Below are positions 1 through 17,178 of a DNA stretch of 64,000 nt, piece by piece. The stretch is from Chondrosia reniformis. Lineage: Eukaryota; Porifera; Demospongiae; Chondrillida; Chondrillidae. The stretch covers positions 460,001 through 524,000 of the forward strand of contig OX359199.1 in the NCBI GenBank assembly GCA_947172415.1, given 5' to 3'. The stretch's first letter is position 1. Every line of letters starts with the position of its first letter. Under the pieces are notes generated by a model that was given only the letters and a program-made list of their open reading frames with translations, searched no databases and had not been told where the DNA came from. A program made the translations under genes and the position numbers.

Positions 1-1308
1 AAATCAATCAGTGAACTGCCGTTCAGAGAAGATGGAATAGGCAAACCTACAGAGAACAACCATCAAATGATAACCCAACCACAACTGTTTAATCAATGTT
101 ACACACATTTAAAGGAAACTTGTCAATGATCAATAACTACAGGCGAGTATGGCTAAACTTGTACCTGTAGCTTCAAGGAAGGTTGGAAACACATCCCTTA
201 GTTCTGTCACTTCCTCTTTGCTGCTTCCTCTGGGTGTGGCTATGGGGCCACCACGCCCCCTTTCCAAGGAGGGAGGCCATACTAGGATCATGGGAATCTT
301 GGCGGCAGACTCGTACGGTAAACCCTTCCTCCACCTAAAGTGGTCCCCCAACATGTCACCGTGATCAGCTGTGAACAAGATCACACTGTTGTCCAGCATG
401 GAACGATTCTTCAGCTCTTCCATTATCCTACCAATCCATTCATCCACAAAGGAGGTACTTGCATAATAGGCTTGCCTCGATATTGCAACATCCTTCTCAT
501 CCACATTACCACAACATAGAGAATCAGAAAATGGACCACTAAAATTGCAGTTTGAGTCCCAATTGTTTCCGAGATATGGTTTTGGCATTTCCTCGGGTCT
601 AAACTTCTCCATGTGTCTTCCTGGAGGGTCGTAGGGACTGTGAGGTCGGTGGAAGGAGATCTTTAGAAACAGTGGATGCTTCTGATCGTAGGCTCGGATA
701 AACTCCACCGCCTTCCTCCCCACCCAGGAGGTGGGGTGGAAGTATTCATCTAGTGCATACACGCGTCCCCTGTAGTCATTCCACCCCAGGCCAGTGGCCA
801 GGGGATCCACCCCTGGATACTTCTCTGCAAGCCAAACATCATAGTCATCTGTTTCTATTGGAAGTCCATCGTAGATGTCTGTTTTGTTATATCCGTGCGA
901 GATCCCAGCATCAGTAGAGCTGTTCCATCCAAAGTGGTCCTTCCCTATCGAGTAGGCGTACCATCCGGCCGAACTGAACACTCGGGGCATTTCGATTGGG
1001 TATCTTGGGGCGATCGAATCGTATCCCAGCATTCCGTTGTACCACGGGGACAGACTCGTCAGGATGACGGTTCGAGCGGGCGTACAACTCGGTGTTGAAG
1101 TGTACGCATTCATAAACCTCACTCCACCTGCGGCTAGTTTGTCGATGTTGGGAGTTTGCGCTAGCTTGCTTCCATAGCAGCCCAGAGCGTCAGAACGTAA
1201 TTGATCTGCCATTAGGAAGATGACATTGAGTGGCTTATCCATCGATCCATTGGATACACAGGAACACAAAAGCACATAAAATAGAATTTTATATTGATTT
1301 GTCGCCAT
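1..1308 (-). CDS. Secreted sulfatase, copy 1 (3' end cut by window)
   Basis: Sulfatases hydrolyse sulfate esters using a formylglycine made from a Cys or Ser in C/S-x-P-x-R. Here C-T-P-A-R is at residues 75-79, the N-terminal metal-binding stretch is ADQLRSD (about 34-40) and the C-terminal metal motif is TADHGDMLGDH. A signal peptide precedes DKPLNVIFLMAD, so the enzyme should be secreted or lysosomal. Exon 1 is 1308-165; its donor is the CAG|GTACAAG at 165/164. The intron is 164-47 and exon 2 starts at 46 and runs off the window. The gene is nearly identical to the copy at 4562-6299, including the intron, but differs in its first ~25 residues and in two short internal blocks. The natural substrate cannot be told from sequence. 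It resembles the arylsulfatase / choline-sulfatase-like branch. Confidence 0.9.
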
Positions 1309-3928
1309 TTTGTTTGGTAGTTTCGTAGCAGAATGTACTAACTCAATTAAGTTGTTGTGCCTCCTTTACATTTAAAAACTATTTGCTACATAATATATAA
1401 TTAGCTAAATATCAATTGTGATGTGGTCTCTATACATGGACATTTTATGCTAAATAAATTGTTAAGCCATTGAAGTGCTAGGATGACTAGGAAAAACAAT
1501 CTCATATTTGAATAAAGCCTCACTCCTACACCATTCATCATGCTTGATCAGCAATAACACCAAACAACAAATCACTATATTTCTAAAGAACAATAGTAAA
1601 TCAGTAATACACAATTGGACTTAGAAAATTAGTAGTAGTAATATGTATATGATATATTAACAAGAAAACATTCTAGGATTCATGTGAAGACCTAAAAGAG
1701 AATTAGTACTTAACGTTTGCAAGACACATGTATACACACACTTACAGTATATATGCAGTACAGACTTGTAACAAGATACTATTAATTATATATGCGTTGT
1801 ACTCTCAGCCACATCCTGTTATTGGCACATGTGTAGGAGTATGGCTCTGGTAAAATTAATATAATATTGTTTGTGTAGGGGTATATGGTACTGCATCATA
1901 AATGCTTCTGTCTAGACCACTTTAAAAGCCATATAGTACTTCAAGACCACTTATATCCATTTACTGTATTTAAATATGTATACTGAGCAGTACATTTAAA
2001 GTCAACTTTATTATATTCAAGTTATAAAAAAGAAAAATATAATTTTTAACTTGTGAAAATGCTGAAGATAAGATGCAACTTCTGAAATTATAACCATGAG
2101 TTATGAAAAATTGTCTTGAAATGATGAATGGGATAAGGTTTAATAAGTGAAAGGGTGATTATAAATGATTAAGTGGAGGATGTTTACAACCTGTTTTGAA
2201 TAATATGCATCTTAATGTACACTGTTGGATGTATATTCTATTTATACTATATCATACTTACCCTATCTATAACTTAATAAATATATTAACTTGTATAACC
2301 CCCAAGAAATAAGAAAAAACATTCTAGGATTTGTGTGAAGACCTGAATACTTATAGTATGCTAAACGCATGCCAAGGATTCACAGATAATCAAGATAAAG
2401 AAAAAGACAAAGACTCCCAGGATCACTGATGAAGGGTGGAATTCCCAGAAACGGCTGTCTGACCCAGTGGAGAAGATGAAAGAAGGAAGAAAAGACTCCT
2501 GTATCTTCATCCAAAGCTCTCTTCAGGTTTAGTTCCCCTATAGGCTCTTTTACAGAATAGGCATAGCATGTAGGAAAATGGTATTTTAGATTTTTCATAT
2601 ATGTACATATATACACACACTATATATATGCAGTATATATACAGACTTGTAACAAGATACTATAATTAATTATGCCTAATTGAGTTAAGTCGTGTACTCA
2701 ACAGCCACATCCTGTTATTGGCAAATATTCATTATCATTTGTGTAGGACCACATCACCAATGCTTCTGCATGTCTAGACCATTTTAATAGCGCATAGTAC
2801 TTCTAGACCACTGACTGAGCAATAGTTAGCTTTATTACACTCAAATAGAAAAAAAAACTTTTAACTTGTGAAAATGTTGAAATGCAACTTCTGAAATATG
2901 TAACCATGAGTTATGAAAAAAATGAGGTCTTGAAATGATGATTGGGTTAAAGTTTAATACACTCAAGTAGAAAAAAGAAAGTTTAACTTTAAACTTGTGA
3001 AAATGTTGAACATAAGATGCAACTTCTGAAATAACCATGAGTTATGAAAAATTGCAGTATTGGGTTAAAGTTTAATAAGTGAAAGGGTGATTATAAATGA
3101 TTAAATGGAGGATTTTTACAACCTGCTTTGAATAATATATGTATCTTGATTAGTAGTTTGGCTGATCCAGATGTATACTGTTGAATGTCTACCCTCTAAA
3201 TCACTATTTATACTATATCAATAATTACTCTATCAATAACTTAACCGCCACTATATGAGACTCTTAGGTATCTTTAATTTACTGGTTAATGTACGTGTAA
3301 ATATCTATATTCCTATCTGCTTTACCATTACCTACTTGATGATTAGTCTGAAAGGTATATACCTAGAGACATAAAAAACAGATGTAATATAATTATACAA
3401 TAGTGTTATATCAACATATAAAATACATAAGCATGCAGATCTTTATACAAGGAATATAGTGGTTAATTATAAAGTTTCATTTTCATCATGTGAAGTCTAA
3501 TTAAGTCAGTACATTGTCTAATCTTTTTGGCAAGTGGCCACAATCAATTTATACTTACCTATAATAAATTATATAAAGTCAGAAAAAACTTGTACTTCAT
3601 CATAATCTTCAACTATACAGGTGTGTGCCAATACAAATGCCTATAGGAAGCCAATATTGACTAGTCAGTGATACAACAACATATAGCTAACACATAGCTT
3701 ACAAATTGAAATTAAAAGTCCTAGGAATCCAGTTCAATGAATTTATATTTTCTATCTCTTTTTGTATTACTATGGATTTCTAATTGTCCATCAACACATA
3801 TATACTTGCAAGTTGCTAATGCAGACATATTACAATGATATAGTTGCATGTATTACTAAACAGTTTATAAGTTAATTACAGTTTATAAGTTAATTACAAT
3901 ATTACCTAATTCAGACATACATCTTTAC
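1309..3928. other. Spacer between inverted sulfatase copies; diverged direct duplication
   Basis: No convincing gene. Blocks around 1660-2290 recur around 2300-3200: the phrase ACATTCTAGGATT followed by GTGAAGACCT (1668 and 2319), CCACATCCTGTTATTGGCA (about 1810 and 2703), and AACTTGTGAAAATG followed by TGCAACTTCTGAAAT (about 2048, 2864 and 2992). The stretch is therefore a diverged tandem duplication of roughly 0.9 kb. One copy of a dispersed repeat sits in its second unit (2350-2608). The remainder is AT-rich. Confidence 0.6.
2350..2608 (-). repeat. Dispersed repeat family R1, copy 1
   Basis: Four related copies occur in the window: 2350-2608, about 18449-18670 (opposite orientation), about 30915-31065 and about 47085-47245 (opposite). 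Shared landmarks are GATCACTGATGAAGG, GAATTCCCAGAAACGGCTG, AGACTCCTGTATCTTCATCC and AGCATGTAGGAAAATGG. Copies are of different length, so some are truncated. There is no coding capacity, which points to a short non-autonomous mobile element. Strand is arbitrary. Confidence 0.7.
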
Positions 3929-4414
3929 TTACATCTTATCCACATTATTGTTATCCTTGGAAACTGCAATCAAAGGTTCATGGGAACTCAATGCATTCAG
4001 TTTGGCACAGTTCTGTGTGGAAAGGCCACGCCTAACCTTACATATATCTCCTTCAGGAATAACTAACTCGCTATTCTCTTCTTTAAGTTTTGTTGTGGCG
4101 GTGATCAACAGTCTATTTTCACGTGTTATAACTAATTCGCTATTCTCTTCTTGTTTTAAGTGAAGTTTTGTTGTGGCGGTGATCTTATTTTCACATGCTA
4201 TGACTAATTCCTCCTTAATACTATTTGTTACATTAGATTCAGCTTGTATTGCTATCATTGAAGTTTTACTAGGTAGATTATTAACTGTAACGGAATAATT
4301 CTAGAAAAAAGTAAAGAATGCGTGTAATACATACAGTACATACAGTGCGTGTAGGCATTTATTTACCTCTTCAGCTTTGCCTTTCGGTTCGGGTCTTGGC
4401 AAAGCCATTAGCAT
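3929..4414 (-). CDS. Hypothetical small protein with internal repeat (2 exons, possibly more)
   Basis: Family not recognised. The model starts at the ATG at 4414 (MLMALPRPEPKGKAEE). Exon 1 is 4414-4367 with donor GAG|GTAAAT, and exon 2 is 4300-3929 after acceptor TTCTAG. The frame is kept and gives 139 residues. The protein is hydrophilic and Glu/Lys/Thr-rich. It holds an internal duplication: the phrases NKITATTKL and LLITATTKL, each followed by EENSELVI, suggest a short coiled-coil repeat. A strong donor (AT|GTAAGT) overlaps the final codons, so the gene may continue into further exons rather than stop at 3929. It is divergently arranged with sulfatase copy 2, and a TATATAAG box lies about 60 bp upstream of the ATG. 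Confidence 0.35.
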
Positions 4415-4561
4415 CGATATAGGTACTAAATTTTCTAACTGTCCAGCAGCGTTATATCTTAGATACTCTATACTTATATAGTCCAGCAGTGCGGAGCAAA
4501 ACCACAATACCTACGACACCCCCCCAGGCAGAGACCCGCCCTTCAAGTCGGAGCTGAAAAA
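4415..4561. promoter_or_regulatory. Divergent promoter interval, hypothetical gene / sulfatase copy 2
   Basis: 147 bp separate two divergent start codons. A TATATAAG element reads toward the minus-strand gene (about 4472-4482). No other motif was identified. Confidence 0.35.
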
Positions 4562-6299
4562 ATGGCCGAAAGTATTAATATGGTAATATTAAACTCTCTA
4601 CTACTACTAGCCACATGGTCCCAATTCGGCCAATCTCTGGATCCTCAGGATAAGCCACTCAATGTCATCTTCCTAATGGCAGATCAATTACGTTCTGACA
4701 CTCTGGGCTGTTATGGAAGCAAACTAGCGCAAACTCCCAACATCGACAAACTGGCCGCAGGTGGAGTGAGGTTTACGAATGCGTACACTTCAACACCGAG
4801 TTGTACGCCCGCTCGAACCGTCATCCTGACGAGTCTGTCCCCGTGGTACAACGGAATGCTGGGATACGGCCCGATCGCCCCAAGATACCCAATCGAAATG
4901 CCCCGAGTGTTCAGTTCGGCCGGATGGTACGCCTACTCGATAGGGAAGGACCACTTTGGATGGAACAGCTCTACTGATGCTGGGATCTCGCACGGATATA
5001 ACAAAACAGACATCTATGATGGACTGCTAGAAGAGATGGACGATTACGACAAGTGGTTTTCGGAGACCTTCCCTTCAGTGGACTCCCTTGGTACCGGTTT
5101 GGAGTATAATGACTACAGGGGACGCGTGTATGCACTAGATGAATACTTCCACCCGACCTCCTGGGTGGGGAGGAAGGCGGTGGAGTTTATTCGAGCCTAC
5201 GATCAGAAGCATCCACTGTTTCTAAAGATCTCCTTCCACCGACCTCACAGTCCCTACGACCCTCCAGGAAGACACATGGAGAAGTTTAGACCCGAGGAAA
5301 TGCCAAAACCATATCTCGGAAACAATTGGGACTCAAACTGCAATTTTAGTGGTCCATTTAGACCACCAGTTTGTTGTGGTAATGTGGATGAGAAGGATGT
5401 TGCAATATCGAGGCAAGCCTATTATGCAAGTACCTCCTTTGTGGATGAGTGGATTGGTAGGATAATGGAAGAGCTGAAGAATCGTTCCATGCTGGACAAC
5501 AGTGTGATCTTGTTCACAGCTGATCACGGTGACATGTTGGGGGACCACTTTAGGTGGAGGAAGGGTTTACCGTACGAGTCTGCCGCCAAGATTCCCATGA
5601 TCCTAGTATGGCCTCCCTCCTTGGAAAAGGGGCGTGGTGGCCCCATAGCCACACCCAGAGGAAGCAGCAAAGAGGAAGTGACAGAACTAAGGGATGTGTT
5701 TCCAACCTTCCTTGAAGCTACAGGTACAAGTTTAACCATACTCGCCTGTAGTTATTGATCATTGACAAGTTTCTTTCAAATGTGTGTAACATTGATTAAA
5801 TAGTTGTGGTTGGGTTATCATTTGATGGTTGTTCTCTGTAGGTTTGCCTATTCCATCTTCTCTGAACGGCAGTTCACTGATTGATTTACTGAAGGAAGAT
5901 GATCACTCCGGCTCCTCTTGGAGAGAGTACATTGACTTTGAGCACAGTATCTACTGTAACAAGACCTTCCACTGGAACGGGTACACCAGTGGAAAGTTGA
6001 AGTACATCTTCAATGCCTACTTTGCCAAGGAGCTCCTCTTTGATCTTGTGAATGATCCCCATGAAATGAATAACCTAGCCGAAGAGCCAAGATGGCAGTC
6101 AGAACTCCTAATGTGGAGGAAGAGACTGATTGAGCAGTTTGAGAGAGAAGGCAGAGGACCAGAGTGGGTAAAGGATGGAGTTTTGCAGCGTAGAGTTAAG
6201 GGACAAACCCGCTCACCCCACTACCCAGGGGATAAAGGTGTTGGCTGTCTTAAGAGCTTACCACAAACCGATGACACTGATTGTAATGTAAATGAGTAA
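4562..6299 (+). CDS. Secreted sulfatase, copy 2 (complete, 2 exons)
   Basis: Exon 1 is 4562-5723 and exon 2 is 5842-6299. The donor is ACAG|GTACAAG, the acceptor TCTGTAG, and the joined frame gives 539 residues. There is an N-terminal signal peptide (a hydrophobic VILNSLLLLATW run). The catalytic motif C-T-P-A-R is at 81-85 with the modified Cys at 81, metal-binding ADQLRSD lies near 40, and the second metal motif is TADHGDMLGDH. Exon 2 encodes the C-terminal subdomain (HSIYCNKTF, then LFDLVNDPHEMNNLAEEP, which is typical of sulfatases). Predicted role: secreted hydrolysis of sulfate esters, substrate unknown. AATAAA at 6298-6303 overlaps the stop codon, so the 3' UTR is extremely short and TTLL4 starts 133 bp later. 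Confidence 0.93.
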
Positions 6300-6303
6300 T
6301 AAA
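6298..6303 (+). terminator. Poly(A) signal overlapping the sulfatase stop codon
   Basis: The TAA stop at 6297-6299 runs directly into AATAAA, a canonical polyadenylation signal. This fits the very short gap to the next gene. Confidence 0.5.
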
Positions 6304-6432
6304 TGTGACTGTATATTTTATGTATATGTTGACGTTGCCTAATTCCGTGTTGCCATGGTAATAATTAGGACTGACAAAATGGCGTCCTTAAGTTATTCTT
6401 GAAGATGAGGTACAATTGTAATTGAAGCAAAA

Positions 6433-12455
<6,023 letters not shown>

Positions 12456-13399
12456 CTCAATAGTGTGTGTACCAACATTGATGAATGTGTAAATGAACTA
12501 TTGTACCTATTTATATTGTAAACATAACTTTTAGATTTCAAAATTCAAAATACTGATATGCTATATAGAAGACATACGTATATACAGTACAAGTCACAAT
12601 ATACTAAGGTAATCTAATACAATTAATTAATATAAATAATATAAATAATTCATATGGCTCCAGGAAAGGACCTAGCAACAGAATGGGCATAATATCATAA
12701 AGATTAGGGTATAAAACTCATTTTAAATATTATATAATATATTATATAGATGTCTGTGAATTCTGGCACCAAGTATTATCTTTCAATTTGATAAATTTGA
12801 AGCACTACAGTTTAGTGAGTGATAGGGCAAATATTGGTATACATCAAAATTGCAATCTCACCAGACCTTCATATCTAGCACTGTCCATTTGATAGAATGG
12901 CAATAATAAATTTACACACTTTGAAATATATGGCAAGAGTGTCAATATCATTTAATCAGTATAAGGGTATGAGAATAAAGACATGTAAAAATGTGGAGGC
13001 ACATTTAAGCTCAGTTATAATGACACATAATCAAAATATGTAGTTCACCAGGAGTAAGAATGTTGTATAATAGTTGAATAGAAAAAGATATTTATTATAG
13101 ATTCCATTGTTTGGAATTCTTCCTAAGTAAATTGTAAAGAGAGTTTACATCCTGTAAAATGTTTTTTTGAATCTTCAATTCGCAATTACATATCGCAACG
13201 AGAAAAAAAAGAAAATAACGACCCAAGCGTGTTTCGAACTCAATGGGTTCCCAGACCCTTCAACAAATATCGTTAACGATAAGGAAAAAAGAGAAAAACG
13301 TCCATTCTCAGTGGGTTTCGAACTCTACAATAAATATCGCGATATTCTGACGATAAGAAAGAAGAGAAAAAGACCAGTCACGTTAGCCAGCAGAGATCT

Positions 13400-13765
13400 G
13401 CTGTTACCGTCGAGCACCACGAGGAGGTGTGACTTGGATTTTGCTCGACGCAGGGAGTTCACGTTACCATCCACAATGCGAGCCGTCCTTCCATCGCTGG
13501 TCGTCTGGGGCCAGGATCGTTGGTAACGCCTAACTGGTGCAGTTTCAGCTTTGGTAGTCACAGAGTGACAGAACCGGCCTTATCCCTCCCCGGGTTCCGT
13601 TGTATCGATAAATCGATAATTGGTGAGCACATCCCCATGGCACCAACCGATACAGGGCAGCTACGGAACCTAGACACTACCAAGCCAACGAGTAAGGACT
13701 TACACTCTTACCCGAGGCTCCACGCTGGCAGGCCTGAATGGTCATGTTAAAATGGACTATTTATA
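13400..13765 (-). ncRNA. GC-rich, TATA-preceded block; possible structured ncRNA gene B
   Basis: Against an AT-rich background this stretch is GC-rich. Read on the minus strand it begins about 30 bp downstream of a TATAAATA box (plus-strand 13758-13765). It contains CACCTCCTCGTGGTG (plus-strand complement at 13415-13429), a self-complementary motif also present in the GC-rich block at 22.45-23.1 kb. It also carries other inverted repeats, such as CAGCAGAGATCTGCTG at 13389-13404. Short ORFs exist but none resembles a known protein. RNA gene status is an inference; an unrecognised 5' exon or mobile-element leader is possible. Confidence 0.3.
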
Positions 13766-13959
13766 TGCAACTACGTTGTGAAATGATAAAGAAAAAAAGA
13801 AAAAAAGAAAAAAAACTGATTACCGTGGTAATTGATCCAACTCCAGAAGCTTCCTTTTATTCTATACGCTTCTCTCTCGCATCACTCTGCCACCAGCGCG
13901 GTGGTGATGGAAGTGGAAATATACTAGTTATAAATATGCACTAGATTCAGTTCCTAAGT

Positions 13960-14215
13960 ATGGCTGGTGCTTATCATTTTATACAATAATAGAGTCATAG
14001 TTTATTATATTAATTTAAGCACCAGCTATACTTATATGGCTGGTGCTTAACATTTTATACAATAATAGAGTTATATTAATCCTGTACTAATGCTGGTGCT
14101 TAACCACTTTTTGTATACAAGTTAATACACAAAAGTGGTTAAGCACCGTCAAACATGGTACGCATTTAGTACACAGACTGCAACTATATAATAGTATAAA
14201 TTTAAGCACCAGCGA
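13960..14215. repeat. Hairpin repeat: GGTGCTTAA ... TTAAGCACC
   Basis: GCTGGTGCTTA and TTAAGCACCAGC alternate several times. A unit with CATTTTATACAATAATAGAG occurs at about 13975 and 14050, and TGGTGCTTAACCACTTTT pairs with AAAAGTGGTTAAGCACC around 14093-14148. Degenerate relatives lie at 14700-14830 (CTTAGAGCAAAAAGTGACTTAAG twice). The same hairpin is the core of the 105-bp array at 62.7-63.8 kb. Confidence 0.75.
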
Positions 14216-15413
14216 TACTTGATAAAAGTATTTATTTTAAGTAAAAACGCCGAGTTAGCATACTCACGTCAAGTTACTCGAGGTTTTTCGTTCGTATTTT
14301 CTTTCTTTAATGGCCTGCAGCAAATCCAGAGTTGACTTGAAGAGGAAGAACAATAGATTTTGGAAAGCGTTATGTTTGAAGGTTCGATTAATAGCCCGGA
14401 TCGGAGTCTATAGCTGTTCTTCAAGCGATGATTAAAGCTTTTACTTCTGTATGTAGGCTTGTAAATGAAACGAAACCTTGAACGACAATGTAGACAGTTT
14501 GTTTTAATCCGTTTAGGACAGAAAAGTGTCGAATTTGTGGGTAAGCCTGCTAATCTTCAGTGTCTACCATAATGATGGTCATTAATGAATACGAATAACA
14601 GCAATATGACTGATGATAAAAGTAGATAAGGTACAAATTACGTAGCATAGGATGGTGCTTTGGGAGCGATTGGTAGACACCTGAATACACTTAACTGTTA
14701 TGTTAGTGCTTGCCAATGCTTAGAGCAAAAAGTGACTTAAGTACCGGCAAGCTTATAAGATGGGCGTAGGACTGTTGGCAGACACCTGGATCCCCTTAAC
14801 TGGTGCTTAGAGCAAAAAGTGACTTAAGCTTCTGCATACAGAGTATAGTAGTCTCTACAGATCATATATGCCTGATTGTGATTATTTTGGGCGTCACTTG
14901 CATCCGTGTATAAATTTCATAGCTTGCACTGTGTGTAGTACTTGATTGTAATTAAACATGCATATTATATAGTAAACATAACCATATATATGAATCAAAA
15001 GTATTCTTTTATTAAATTTTAAAAATCCTTGACTCTAATGTGTACCTATATATGTATGTATATATAATCTTTAGTTGGTTGGTTGCACGGGTAGCAGCCA
15101 TTTTCTCATAAGCTATATATGTAAATGACTCCATCGGTTTGTTACATCCAGACTCCATTTTTAGAAAATTTGATGTCTACTTTTATAAATTTTCAATTGG
15201 GTAACTTTTAAACATTTTAACAGCTAACACTCACAAAAATGATAAGGTATATAAGGATATTCAAGATGCATTTATATAGCACTCTCAAAATTTCTAAGTC
15301 TTGTTAATTGTTTTTAGTCACACACACACACACACACTTGAGCATAGACATGCAATCAGTTTTCATGATCAGTTCTAAGATCCAATTCCGGGTACGTAGC
15401 CAATAAGTTGAAG

Positions 15414-17178
15414 TTAGCAACCAAACAGTGTAGATAGGTCATCCAGAATATTTGGCGGTGGAGTTCCACCTGGAGTGGGGTTATTATTCTCATATTGATA
15501 GCAATTGGAAGTTTCAAATGACTCTGCAATCACTTTGGCTATCATTTCTCCAAATTCACTAATGTTCAGAATGCTGAAAAACAAGGAGTTATCAGAACCA
15601 TCTGCAGATGTATCAAAGTTCATGCCAAATGTTGAGGAAAGACCTGCTGGATCTCCCATAGCAATTACAAATGATCGAATTGGTGGGTTGGGTGATGACC
15701 CAATACCTGAACTGATAAGCTGGCTAACTTGATCAACAACAGAGCCTAGTTGGTAGCATCCATTAGGCCTTCCATCTGTGAAGAATATGATATCTGTAGG
15801 GACGCTGTCATAAATGCAATCATCATCAGTTAAGTAACATGTTTTCAAGCAATTTATTACTGCAGCTGTACGAGTAGATCCACTTGCATAAGCAGCACCA
15901 TGCATTCTACAAAATACTTTCTTTCTGTACTCCTCTACAGTCAATGCTGCACCATTAGAGTCTGTTCTTAAGCACTTTGGACAGAAATGGTGTCTTATGT
16001 GTGTGCTATATGTCATCAGGCCTATTGCTGCATCATCACACATGAAATAGGCCAGTTTGGCAAGTTCATCCCTGACAAGTTCAAAATCAGCCTGGGGAAT
16101 GCTGCCTGATTCATCTATGATGAAAATTACATTTCTTGATGGCTGTTGTACTGGTGTCTGTCTTTTATGCATTTGAGGTAATGTAGCTTCCTCAAAAACA
16201 TTCAGTAAGTCACCGCTTCTTTTCCTTCTACGGCAGGCATCTGATTATATATACGTATATATACATTATATTTGTGCATTTCTGAATAAAGAATAAAGCT
16301 TCATTGTATAATATACATTATTACTCACTTGTGACATCCATGCAGGGATTTATTGTGCCTAAATTTGCTGGACACCTATCAGTGAGAGCACGCTTTCCTC
16401 TTTGGCTTCCCTATAAATACACATTAAGACACACATATATATAGACCTACGTATATACACAAAACATGGACTCAGAAATTAAATATACAGTAAGGCACAT
16501 GTAGGCCTCTGATTATCTTTATTTTACTGTATTTCTAATAGATTATTGTCTATCCTTAGTTACGTATAAACACATGACTCACTGTTGTTGCTAGGGGATT
16601 GGCCACTTTTCTGTCTCTGGGAATGGGTGTGTGGCCCTCGGTCAGTTTAGTTTCAAGCTTTTCGGCTGTGACTTCAATATGCACTGTTCTGTTTGGACTT
16701 GCAATGACTATATGTATACACATATATACATAGCTATATTATAGATGTCTTATATACAGTACAGCTATTAGTTTAAATGCTCCTTTTTTGTTAATCCTAC
16801 TACAACTATATTAAAAAAACTGTGTGTGATGTGTAATGCATAATATATAAGCATAATCTTACTCTTTTCAATTTTGGCTTCTGAAGTATTTGTACATACT
16901 GCAGCATTCCCAACTACCACACTCCTGGTTCTGGTGAGTTCAATGCTGCCAGAACTTTTGGAAAATCTTTGTTCAATCCACCTACTCCATGAACCATATG
17001 AACATGTTTCACAATGTGCAAACAGTTGTGGTCTAAGCAGGCGCCAGGGAGAGCTACAGGAAAGAGCTCTGGTAAGCCTTGTGGATCCCAATTCTGAATC
17101 TGCTATACCAATTCCAGCACTTGCAGAGACGAGGGTGGTTAGAAGGCTAACTGCAATAATTAGCAGCTTCTTGTTCAT
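15414..17178 (-). CDS. Secreted von Willebrand factor A-domain protein (4 exons)
   Basis: Exons 17178-16863, 16707-16583, 16410-16329 and 16240-15414 join in frame to 449 residues. MNKKLLIIAVSLLTTLVSA is a clear signal peptide. Exon 1 continues with a Trp/Cys-containing stretch (CSYGSWSRW, later TRTRSVV) that may be a thrombospondin type-1-like module. A dibasic RRRKR (178-182) looks like a furin site just before the vWA domain. The vWA domain (about 211-435) has a full metal-ion-dependent adhesion site: DESGS (217-221), the Thr in SGSTRT, and the Asp in FFTDG. vWA domains bind extracellular matrix, complement or other ligands. An adhesion, matrix or immune-effector role is inferred; the ligand is unknown. 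Confidence 0.82.

Larger units (their letters stand above)
12456..15413. other. Gene-free stretch with several repeat types and one GC-rich block
   Basis: 12560-12660 is similar to 43051-43130 (the phrase CACAATATACTAAGGTAATC). 12740-12850 carries diverged pieces of the satellite found at 62-64 kb (TATCTTTCAATTTGAT, GATAGGGCAAAT). 13200-13380 holds two imperfect copies of a unit with TTTCGAACTC. 13400-13750 is GC-rich and listed separately. 13960-14215 holds hairpin repeats. 14310-14435 has a 41-residue basic ORF (MACSKSRVDLKRK...) with no recognisable homology. 15320-15340 is a CA run. Confidence 0.6.

Noticed and set aside
895-1098. Opposite-strand ORFs within the sulfatase genes (also at 4790-4993)
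   Set aside because: Identical shadow frames caused by the coding sequence of the two sulfatase copies.
14310-14435. 41-residue basic ORF (MACSKSRVDLKRK...)
   Set aside because: Too short and without homology or conserved context to call a gene.
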